From: Opitutaceae bacterium
Lineage (GTDB): Bacteria > Verrucomicrobiota > Verrucomicrobiia > Opitutales > Opitutaceae
Assembly: GCA_019634615.1 (NCBI GenBank)
Contig: JAHCAZ010000003.1
Location: 62,001-126,000 of the forward strand
DNA: 64,000 nt
Direction: 5' to 3'
The number at the start of each line of letters is the position of its first letter. Position 1 is the first letter of the stretch. Below the pieces are notes generated by a model. It worked only from the letters and a program-made list of their open reading frames with translations, searched no databases and had not been told where the DNA came from. The position numbers and the translations under genes were made by a program. Below, one piece after another: positions 57,905 through 64,000 of this stretch.

Positions 57905-58543
57905 ATGAACCTGCAGGACCTGCGCCGCAATTACGCCACGCGCTCGCTTGACCGCGAGGACCTGAACGCGGACCCGTTCGCGCAGTTCGACCAGTGGATG
58001 CGCGAGGCGATCGAGACGGAGGTGCTCGAGCCGAACGCGATGTCGCTCGCGACGGTCGATGCCTCCGGCCGGCCGACCTTGCGCACGGTGCTGCTGAAGG
58101 GCTTCGACCGGCGGGGGCTCGTGTTCTACACGAACTACGAAAGCACCAAGGCCCGCGACATCGCCGAGAACCCGCGCGTGGCGCTGTCGTTCCTCTGGCT
58201 GCCCGTCGAGCGCCAGGTGATCGTCACCGGCCAGGCGGCCCGGATCTCCGCGGCCGAATCGCTGCGGTACTTCCTCTCCCGTCCCCGCGACAGCCAGATC
58301 GGCGCCTGGGCCTCCCGGCAGAGCCAGGTGATCACCACGCGTTCCCTGCTCGAGGCGAAGTTCGCCGAGATGAAGGCGAAGTTCCAGCAGGGCGAAGTCC
58401 CCTTGCCCGGCAACTGGGGCGGTTTCTGCGTGACCCCGGCGACGTTCGAGTTCTGGCAGGGCCGCCCCAGCCGGATGCACGACCGCTTCCGCTACACGCG
58501 GCAGCCGGATGGTTCCTGGTCGATCGAGCGGCTGATGCCGTGA
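57905..58543 (+). CDS. pdxH: Pyridoxine/pyridoxamine 5'-phosphate oxidase
   Basis: Flavin enzyme making pyridoxal 5'-phosphate. The 212-residue product has NLQDLRRNYATRSLDRED, PNAMSLATVDASGRPTLRTV (20 residues), LLKGFDRRGLVFYTNYESTK (20 residues), LPVERQVIVTGQAARI and the C-terminal WQGRPSRMHDRFRYTRQ with the conserved Arg residues. Length is typical. The start is ATG at 57905 in the divergent region with the ABC operon. Confidence 0.96.
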   Translation: MNLQDLRRNYATRSLDREDLNADPFAQFDQWMREAIETEVLEPNAMSLATVDASGRPTLRTVLLKGFDRRGLVFYTNYESTKARDIAENPRVALSFLWLPVERQVIVTGQAARISAAESLRYFLSRPRDSQIGAWASRQSQVITTRSLLEAKFAEMKAKFQQGEVPLPGNWGGFCVTPATFEFWQGRPSRMHDRFRYTRQPDGSWSIERLMP

Positions 58544-58559
58544 TGCGCGCCGCGGCGGC

Positions 58560-59219
58560 TCAGATCACCGCGTACTGCGGCGGTTGCAGCTGGGCTATCC
58601 GGGCGAAGATGCGCTGGGAGGCCAGTTGGTAGCGCTCCTTGCCGGCCTGCGGATCGTCGAAATCCTGCGGTGCGATCGGCGAGCCGAACACCACCGTGAC
58701 CGGGGTGCCAAGGCGCAGCGGCTGACCCTTGCCGAAGGCCTCGAAGGAACCGTAGATGCGGGCCGGCACGACCGGCACCTGCGCGCGGCACGCGATCAGG
58801 CCGACGCCGGCCTTGGGCTCCTTGAGCTGGCCATCGGGGGACCGCGTGCCTTCCGGGAACAGGATCAGGCCCTTGTCTTCCTTGAGCGCCTTGAGCACGC
58901 GCTTGATCGCGCTCACGTCCTGGCCGCCGTCGCGGTCCACCGGGATGGTGCCGACCGTGTCGAGCCACCACGAGGCGAAACCCCCTTTCCACAGGGTCTT
59001 GCGGGCGAAGTAGGCGATCTGGCGCGGCACCTGGCAGCCGATGAACGGTGGATCGAGGAAGCTGATGTGGTTGGCCGCGATCAGGAAGGAGCCATGCCGG
59101 GGCAGGTTCTCCAGGCCGGCGACGTCACCCCGGAAGAACATCCCGTAGATGACGGAGGCGAGATAGTGGAAGAAGCCGTAGACCGGCTCGAACTCGACCT
59201 GGGGGAACGCGCGGCTCAT
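58560..59219 (-). CDS. plsC: 1-acyl-sn-glycerol-3-phosphate acyltransferase family protein
   Basis: Transfers an acyl chain to lysophosphatidate in phospholipid synthesis. The 219-residue product has the NHISFLD motif (HX4D), PRQIAYFARKTLWKGGFASW (20 residues), and FPEGTRSPDGQL. A hydrophobic N-terminal stretch suggests peripheral membrane association. It overlaps cmk upstream by 4 bp and is the last gene of the tyrA-aroA-cmk-plsC operon, a placement seen in other bacteria. Confidence 0.93.
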   Translation of the reverse strand: MSRAFPQVEFEPVYGFFHYLASVIYGMFFRGDVAGLENLPRHGSFLIAANHISFLDPPFIGCQVPRQIAYFARKTLWKGGFASWWLDTVGTIPVDRDGGQDVSAIKRVLKALKEDKGLILFPEGTRSPDGQLKEPKAGVGLIACRAQVPVVPARIYGSFEAFGKGQPLRLGTPVTVVFGSPIAPQDFDDPQAGKERYQLASQRIFARIAQLQPPQYAVI

Positions 59220-59887
59220 GCGATGCCCTGGCGGGCGGCGATGACAGTGGACATTTTCTCCACCACTTCTGGCAGTGTCAGGTGGGTGCTGTCGATGTCA
59301 ATGGCGCCCGGCGGGCACGTGAGCGGGGAGGTCTTGCGCGAGGTGTCGAGCCGGTCGCGCTCCGCGATGGAATCCTGCCGGCCCTCGGCGGCGCGGCGCT
59401 TGGCGCGCTCGACCGGGTCGGCATGCAGGAAGAAACGGCAGTCCGCCTGCGGAAAGATCACGGACCCGATGTCGCGGCCCTCCATGACGAGGCCGCGGAA
59501 ACCGCTCGCCCTCGCCACCTCGGTCTGGCCGCGCTGGTAGCCCAGCAGCGTCTGGCGTACCTCGGGGACCGCCGCATAGTGCGAGACGTGGCGGTTGACC
59601 TCCTCGCTGCGGATCTCGTCGCCGGCCGGCTGGCCATCCACCAGCATCCGGGCCGAGCGGCCCTCGACGCGGGTCGTCAGCTGCAACGCCCCCAGCGCCG
59701 TACGCAGGGCCGGCAGGTCGGTCGCCGGCACGCCGCGCCGCAGCAGCTCGGCGGTGAGGTGCCGGTAAAACGAACCCGTGTCGACATGCAGCAGGTCGAA
59801 GCGGTCGGCGAGGAGGCGCGCGGACGACGACTTGCCGGAAGCGGCACCGCCGTCGATGGCGACAATGATGAAGGACGGAGGAGCCAT
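59216..59887 (-). CDS. cmk: Cytidylate kinase
   Basis: Phosphorylates CMP/dCMP. The 223-residue product starts MAPPSFIIVAIDGGAASGKS (20 residues, P-loop) and has HVDTGSFYRHLTAELLRRGV (20 residues), ARASGFRGLVMEGRDIGSVI (20 residues) with the GRDIG motif, and LHADPVERAKRR. Start ATG 59887 is fixed by a one-base overlap with the aroA stop (TGATG). It lies between aroA and plsC. Confidence 0.95.
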   Translation of the reverse strand: MAPPSFIIVAIDGGAASGKSSSARLLADRFDLLHVDTGSFYRHLTAELLRRGVPATDLPALRTALGALQLTTRVEGRSARMLVDGQPAGDEIRSEEVNRHVSHYAAVPEVRQTLLGYQRGQTEVARASGFRGLVMEGRDIGSVIFPQADCRFFLHADPVERAKRRAAEGRQDSIAERDRLDTSRKTSPLTCPPGAIDIDSTHLTLPEVVEKMSTVIAARQGIA

Positions 59888-61146
59888 CAGGAGCCCAAGG
59901 ATTTTTGCCGGAGTTCCTCCAGCAATCCAAAAAAGTGCGGGAAGGTCTTGCTGCAGCACGCGGGATCGGCGATCGCGAGCCACGGTCGGCCGTCGCCGCG
60001 CAGGTCGTGGCAGCCGAGGATGCCGAAGCTCATGGCGAAACGGTGGTCGTGGTAGGTCGCGATGACCTGGTCGGTCCGCAGCGGCCGCGGATGGATCTCC
60101 AGGGCATCCTCGGTCTCGACGACGTGTTGGCCGAGCTTGGCGAGCTCACGCGCCATGCCGGCGACGCGGTCGGTCTCCTGCTTCCGCGTGTGGGCGATGC
60201 CGGTGATGCGCGTCGGGCCGCGCAGCAGCGGGGCGATGACGGCGAGGGTGAGGAAGGTGTCGGAGAAGCCGTTGAAATCGGCCGCGAATCCATCGCGGCC
60301 GGCCGCGGCGGTGACCGTGCGGCCGTCGACGGTGATGAGGCCGCGCCCGGCCAGGAGACGGTAGAACTCTACGTCGCCCTGCAGCGCGGCCGGGCCGGTC
60401 TCGAGTCCGCGCACGGCGAGCTTTCCGCCGGTGACGTAGGCCAGCGCGGCAAAATAACTGGCCGCCGTGGCGTCGCCCTCGACGGCATACGCGGTCGGAT
60501 GCAGGGCGAACTGCTTGATCATGCGCTCGGTCATCGCGACGAAGGGGCGCGAAACCGTCTCCCCGCGGAGACGCACCGTCAGCGCGGTGCGCGCGTGCGG
60601 CGCGACCATGAGCAGGGCGGAGAGGAGCTGGCTGCTCTCCGAGGCGTCGAGTTCGACCTCGCCCCCGGGCAGGCCGGCGGTGCGCAGCGTGAACGGAAAG
60701 GCGCTCGCGCTGGCGCGCGCACCCTGTGCGGCCAGGGCCGCGAGCAGGGCGCCGATGGGCCGACGGCGCATGGCCTCGTCGCCGTCGAAGTGATAGATGC
60801 CATCGGGCCGCAGGCAGACGAACGCCGTGAGGAACCGCGCGGCAGTGCCGGCATTGCCGACCTCGATCTTCGCCTCGCGCACGGGGATCTTGCCGCCGCG
60901 GCCGGTGATCGTGATGGTCAGCGCCGCCTCATCGGTCTCCACGGCGAAGCCCAGCGTGCGCAGGGCCGCGACCATGATGCGCGTGTCGCGGCTGAACAGG
61001 GCGCCGCGGAGCGTCACGGTCCCGCGGCCAAGGGCGGCGAGGATGAGCGCGCGGTTGGTGATGCTCTTGGATCCGGGCAGCGTGAGCTCCCCACGGGCGG
61101 GGCGGGTGAACGGCGTGACGGGCAGGGGGTCGGGCAGCGTCGTCAC
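59887..61146 (-). CDS. aroA: 3-phosphoshikimate 1-carboxyvinyltransferase (EPSP synthase)
   Basis: Sixth step of the shikimate pathway. The 419-residue product shows LTLPGSKSITNRALILAALG (20 residues), GNAGTAARFLTAF, DGDEAMRRRPIGALLAALAA (20 residues), ESSQLLSALLM, DATAASYFAALAY, NGFSDTFLTLAVIAPLL, AHTRKQETDRVAGM and HDHRFAMSFGILG. All substrate loops are intact. It overlaps tyrA by 4 bp upstream and cmk by 1 bp downstream. Confidence 0.97.
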   Translation of the reverse strand: MTTLPDPLPVTPFTRPARGELTLPGSKSITNRALILAALGRGTVTLRGALFSRDTRIMVAALRTLGFAVETDEAALTITITGRGGKIPVREAKIEVGNAGTAARFLTAFVCLRPDGIYHFDGDEAMRRRPIGALLAALAAQGARASASAFPFTLRTAGLPGGEVELDASESSQLLSALLMVAPHARTALTVRLRGETVSRPFVAMTERMIKQFALHPTAYAVEGDATAASYFAALAYVTGGKLAVRGLETGPAALQGDVEFYRLLAGRGLITVDGRTVTAAAGRDGFAADFNGFSDTFLTLAVIAPLLRGPTRITGIAHTRKQETDRVAGMARELAKLGQHVVETEDALEIHPRPLRTDQVIATYHDHRFAMSFGILGCHDLRGDGRPWLAIADPACCSKTFPHFFGLLEELRQKSLGS

Positions 61147-61997
61147 GGCAGCGGGCGGAACTCCTTGCGATAGGCCTGGCTGCGCTCGAGGCGGGCGACG
61201 AGGTCGAGGTAGTCGCGGTTGGCGAGGGCGGCCCGCAGCGCATGGAGCTCGTCCTCGTAGCCGTTCAGGGCCCGGAGAATCTCGTCGCGATTCTGCTCGA
61301 GGATCGTGCGCCAGAGGTGCGGGTCGCTCGCGGCGATGCGGGTCGTGTCGCGGAGGCCGCCGCCCGCGTGGTTGCGCCAGCGGGGATCCTTCCTGGCAAG
61401 GAAGGCACAGAGCGTGGAGGCGACGATCTGCGGGAGGTGACTGATGTGGGCGACGATCTCGTCGTGCTTGTCGGGATGCTCGGTCGTGACCTCACAACCG
61501 AGGTCGCGCCAGAACTGCACGACGGTTTCGACGGCCTTGGGATCGGTTTCGGGCAGCGGCGTGACGAAACACGCGCGGCGGTCGAAGAGGGTGGCGCTGG
61601 CGTGCTCCCAACCGGTCTTTTCCGACCCGGCCATGGGGTGGGCGCCGACGAAGTGGCCGCGGCCGTGGACGGCGATGTGGCCGAGGCGGCAGATCTCACC
61701 CTTGACGCTGCCGACGTCGGTGACGATGGCCCCCGGGGCGAGATGCGGTGCGATTTGCCGGGTGAGGGCGATGATGCGGTCCACCGGGGCGGCGAGCACG
61801 ACGAGCGTGGCGCCGGCCACGGCGGCCTCGGGCGTGTCGGCCACCGCGTCGCACCAGGGTTGGACCTTCAGTGCCAGCCGCGACTCCGGTCGCCGGGCCC
61901 AGAGCACGATCCGACCGGCGAGGCCGCGGGCACGGATGGCCCGGGCGACGGAGCCGCCGAGCAGGCCGGGGGCGAGGATGGCGATGGTTGCGCTCAC
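61143..61997 (-). CDS. tyrA: Prephenate dehydrogenase
   Basis: Oxidises prephenate (or arogenate) to the tyrosine precursor. The 284-residue product has a Rossmann start IAILAPGLLGGSVARAIRAR (20 residues; APGLLGG for the usual GxGLxGG), TDVGSVKGEI, the substrate His in FVGAHPMAGSEKTGWEHA, and HISHLPQIVASTL with the second conserved His. It is the first gene of the tyrA-aroA-cmk-plsC operon. Choice between prephenate and arogenate cannot be read. Confidence 0.93.
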   Translation of the reverse strand: MSATIAILAPGLLGGSVARAIRARGLAGRIVLWARRPESRLALKVQPWCDAVADTPEAAVAGATLVVLAAPVDRIIALTRQIAPHLAPGAIVTDVGSVKGEICRLGHIAVHGRGHFVGAHPMAGSEKTGWEHASATLFDRRACFVTPLPETDPKAVETVVQFWRDLGCEVTTEHPDKHDEIVAHISHLPQIVASTLCAFLARKDPRWRNHAGGGLRDTTRIAASDPHLWRTILEQNRDEILRALNGYEDELHALRAALANRDYLDLVARLERSQAYRKEFRPLP

Positions 61998-62045
61998 GCC
62001 TTACTTGCAATGGGCAAACCGCCGCGGTGTCGAGCCGGCGGTGGG

Positions 62046-62456
62046 TCAGCGGCCCAGTTTGAGGATCGTCTCAAACTCGGCGCGCTGCAGCGGCATGACT
62101 GACAGGCGGCTTTGGCGCAGGAGGGCGATGTCGGCGAGGGCAGGGGTGGCCTTGATGGCGGCGAGGGTGACGGGTTTCGACAAGGCTTCGCCACACTTGA
62201 GCTCGACGGCGACCCAGCCGGGCTCGTCGGCGGTCTTGTCGGGGAAGGCGGCCTTCGTGACTTCCGCGATGCCGACCACGGCCTTGGTCGTCACGCTCTC
62301 GTAGAAGAAAACCCGGTCCCCGGGGCGCATTGCGTTCAGGTGAATTCGGGCCTGGTAGTTCCGGACACCCGTCCAGGCGGTGCGGCGATCGCGGACGAGG
62401 TCGGCCCACGCGTAGGCCTCGGGTTCAGACTTAACCAGCCAGTATTGCGTTGTCAT
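62046..62456 (-). CDS. EVE-domain protein
   Basis: The 136-residue product is a single EVE/PUA-like domain: YWLVKSEPEAYAWADLVRDR (20 residues), WTGVRNYQARIHLNAMRPGD (20 residues), RVFFYESVTTKAVVGIAEVT (20 residues) and the end LIRQSRLSVMPL-type sequence (here LLRQSRLSVMPLQRAEF). By family it would bind modified nucleobases in RNA or DNA. It lies 48 bp upstream of tyrA and may be cotranscribed with it. Confidence 0.92.
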   Translation of the reverse strand: MTTQYWLVKSEPEAYAWADLVRDRRTAWTGVRNYQARIHLNAMRPGDRVFFYESVTTKAVVGIAEVTKAAFPDKTADEPGWVAVELKCGEALSKPVTLAAIKATPALADIALLRQSRLSVMPLQRAEFETILKLGR

Positions 62457-62482
62457 CAGGGGGAAGGTGCGGTGCAGTGCCG

Positions 62483-62605
62483 ATGACTAAGATGAACGAA
62501 ACCGAGGCTGAAAAGATTAAAGCCCGCCGTGCCATCCGCTTGATCTATTTCCTGACGGTCGTCTTCATCATCGTGCCGATCGCCCTCTATTTCTTCGTTC
62601 GGTAG
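62483..62605 (+). CDS. 40-residue single-pass membrane microprotein
   Basis: ATG at 62483 opens a 40-residue frame: a short polar start (MTKMNETEAEKIKARRA) and then a hydrophobic helix IRLIYFLTVVFIIVPIALYF (20 residues), ending FVR. ATG at 62492 is a second possible start. It lies 9 bp before the PIN/TRAM gene on the same strand, so it is likely cotranscribed with it. The clean helix, positive-inside flanks and position support a real gene. Function unknown; partner of the membrane PIN protein is a guess. Confidence 0.65.
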   Translation: MTKMNETEAEKIKARRAIRLIYFLTVVFIIVPIALYFFVR

Positions 62606-62614
62606 CCTGTTCTC

Positions 62615-63622
62615 ATGGATAAAACCCTGCCCGCCATTCGCCTGCTCTTCATGCTGCTCTGCATGTTGGGCGGCTGGCTGGTCTGCTACAGCGTCACGGA
62701 TTGGGATGACCACCGCCTGCTCGCGAGCTTCATCGGCCTGTCGATCGGCGCGCTGGTGGTGCTCCTCGACATATTGCTCAAGGGTTTCTCGCTGCGGGGC
62801 CTGTCCGCGGTGACCTTCGGCCTCGCGGTGGGGTCGCTGATTTCCTACCTCGTGGGCACCTCGCCGCTTTTCGACCGCGGCGACGAGCAGAACATCTTCA
62901 TCGCGCGGCTCGCGCTCTTCCTCAGCTGCACCTACATCTGCGCGGTCATCGCGCTGCGCGGCAAGGACGAGTTCAACCTCGTCATCCCGTACGTGCGCTT
63001 CGTGCCGCACGAGGTGGACGTGCCGTTGGTGGTGGTCGACACGAGCGTGCTCATCGACGGTCGCATCGCCAAGGTCTGCGAGACCGGGTTCTTCAGCTCG
63101 GCGCTGGTGATCCCGAGCTTCGTGCTCAAGGAACTGCAGGCGGTCGCCGCGTCGTCGGACCCGATCAAGCAGGCCCGCGGCCGGCGCGGCATGGAAGTGC
63201 TCAACGAGCTGCGCCGCATCAAGCACCTCGACATCCGCACGCCCGAGAGCCAGGTGAGCCGGCGGCAGGACGTGGATGCAAAGCTCGTCTTCCTCGCGCA
63301 GTCCATGCGGGCGAAGCTGCTCACGACGGACTTCAATCTCACCAAGCTCGCCGAGTTCCAGGGCGTGCAATGCCTCAACCTGAACCAGCTGGCCAAGTCG
63401 CTGCGTCCTGAACTGGTGCTCGGCGAGCTGCTGACGCTCGAGCTGAGCCGCCCGGGCAAGGAAGACGGGCAGGCGGTCGGTTACCTCGACGACGGCTCCA
63501 TGGTCGTCGTCGTGGATGGCCGCAACCACCTCGGTCGCCGCGTCGAGGTCGAGGTCACCAGCGTGCTGCCCACCTCCGGCGGGAAGATGGTGTTTGCGCG
63601 GCTGACGAGTGGGGAAGGGTAG
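62615..63622 (+). CDS. Membrane-anchored PIN/TRAM-domain protein (YacL-like)
   Basis: The 335-residue product has four N-terminal membrane helices (about residues 8-115), a PIN ribonuclease-like domain at about 135-260 with acidic residues in VVVDTSVLIDGRIAKV, PSFVLKELQAVAASSDP (Glu), RRQDVDAKLVFLAQ (Asp) and LLTTDFNLTKLAEFQGV (Asp), then a TRAM domain to the end (GYLDDGSMVVVVDGRNHLGR, 20 residues). The acidic set is complete, so nuclease activity is possible. The family is widespread and poorly characterised. Confidence 0.92.
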   Translation: MDKTLPAIRLLFMLLCMLGGWLVCYSVTDWDDHRLLASFIGLSIGALVVLLDILLKGFSLRGLSAVTFGLAVGSLISYLVGTSPLFDRGDEQNIFIARLALFLSCTYICAVIALRGKDEFNLVIPYVRFVPHEVDVPLVVVDTSVLIDGRIAKVCETGFFSSALVIPSFVLKELQAVAASSDPIKQARGRRGMEVLNELRRIKHLDIRTPESQVSRRQDVDAKLVFLAQSMRAKLLTTDFNLTKLAEFQGVQCLNLNQLAKSLRPELVLGELLTLELSRPGKEDGQAVGYLDDGSMVVVVDGRNHLGRRVEVEVTSVLPTSGGKMVFARLTSGEG

Positions 63623-63750
63623 GGAGCGGCTGGATGGGGACGGGCTGGGTGCGGCGTTTGCCGGCTGGAGCATTTCCCTTGAAAGAGCCGAACTTGGTGT
63701 TGAGATGCGCCACCCTCGATGGAAAGAAACCCGATTTGCGCCTATTAACC

Positions 63751-64000
63751 ATGAAGAAACTCCTGTCCCACCTCGTCGCGATAGCGTTATTGGCTGTCAC
63801 CGCGCCCATGCTTCTCGCTGCCGATTCGCAGACCGAGGCCAAGGTCATCAAAATTACCGGCACCGACGCCCAAGTGCAGTTGGCCAACGGCGAGACCCGC
63901 GCACTGGTCGAGGGAGAGTCGCTGCCGCAGGGCGCCACCATTATCACTGGCGCGGGCACGGAAGTGTTCATCACGCCGATGGAAGGCACGGTCTCGACGG
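63751..64000 (+). CDS. Secreted FecR-like domain protein, 5' part
   Basis: ATG at 63751 opens a frame that runs off the window after 83 residues. It has a signal peptide (KKLLSHLVAIALLAVTAPML, 20 residues) and then repeated short strands (KVIKITGTDAQVQLANGETR, 20 residues; ALVEGESLPQGATIITGAGT, 20 residues; EVFITPMEGT) with the spacing of a FecR-type beta domain. The domain call is moderate, since only its start is visible. Function unknown. Confidence 0.65.
   Translation, partial: MKKLLSHLVAIALLAVTAPMLLAADSQTEAKVIKITGTDAQVQLANGETRALVEGESLPQGATIITGAGTEVFITPMEGTVST

Overview
The window is one stretch of a high-GC (roughly two thirds G+C by eye) diderm bacterial chromosome. It most resembles the Verrucomicrobiota, probably an Opitutaceae-like lineage. 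Pointers are a Minf_1886-type Planctomycetes/Verrucomicrobia-restricted protein at 39898-40335, an LPS-type envelope gene set (bamA, skp, lpxD, hldA, gmhB), genes with almost no Shine-Dalgarno motifs, and dispersed palindromes between genes. No phage, insertion sequence, CRISPR array or rRNA gene was seen. Most genes are core housekeeping; lineage assignment is inference from gene content only.

Layout. 1-7.7 kb: 5' part of ppdK (with an apparent frameshift), tatC, a small membrane protein, an M24 aminopeptidase, a universal stress protein, a PafA-like alkaline phosphatase, an SDR dehydrogenase plus SMP-30 lactonase pair, and tRNA-Asn. 7.9-18.8 kb: rplY-pth-rpsF-ssb-rplI-dnaB, then the envelope run bamA-skp-lpxD, then prs and a DegP/HtrA protease. 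18.8-25.3 kb: pyrE, tRNA-Lys/Thr/Gln, and a TonB energising cluster (exbB, two exbD, tonB, a secreted TPR protein and two related membrane-anchored coiled-coil proteins), then tRNA-Pro. The second exbD and the start of tonB are broken by several reading-frame changes within about 340 bp.

25.9-38.3 kb: a dihydroorotate-dehydrogenase-like protein and nifJ on the minus strand, diverging from rpmI-rplT-pheS-pheT-gatC-gatA-gatB. 38.4-43.5 kb: Tat-exported superoxide dismutase, a divergent Fur-family regulator, the Minf_1886 protein, a tandem M16 protease and an EF-hand secreted protein. 43.5-50.2 kb: a minus-strand series nadK, tlyA, GDSL hydrolase, PhyH dioxygenase, and a tight M24 peptidase-hldA-gmhB-mutM operon. 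50.3-57.7 kb: a DUF192 lipoprotein, two lineage-type hypotheticals, a Nudix hydrolase, a LolA-like secreted protein and a Gld-type ABC exporter operon. 57.9-64 kb: pdxH, a tightly overlapping tyrA-aroA-cmk-plsC operon, an EVE-domain protein, a 40-residue membrane microprotein, a membrane PIN/TRAM protein and the start of a FecR-like secreted protein.

The most notable structures are (i) the Ton cluster with its two paralogous coiled-coil proteins and local frame breaks, (ii) three copies of a 72-75 bp intergenic palindrome whose arms share the core GAGCGTGAGCGAGTGG, one of them nested inside a 164 bp palindrome, (iii) near absence of Shine-Dalgarno motifs, even before ribosomal protein genes, and (iv) lost metal-ligand positions in MutM, GmhB and the Fur-family protein.
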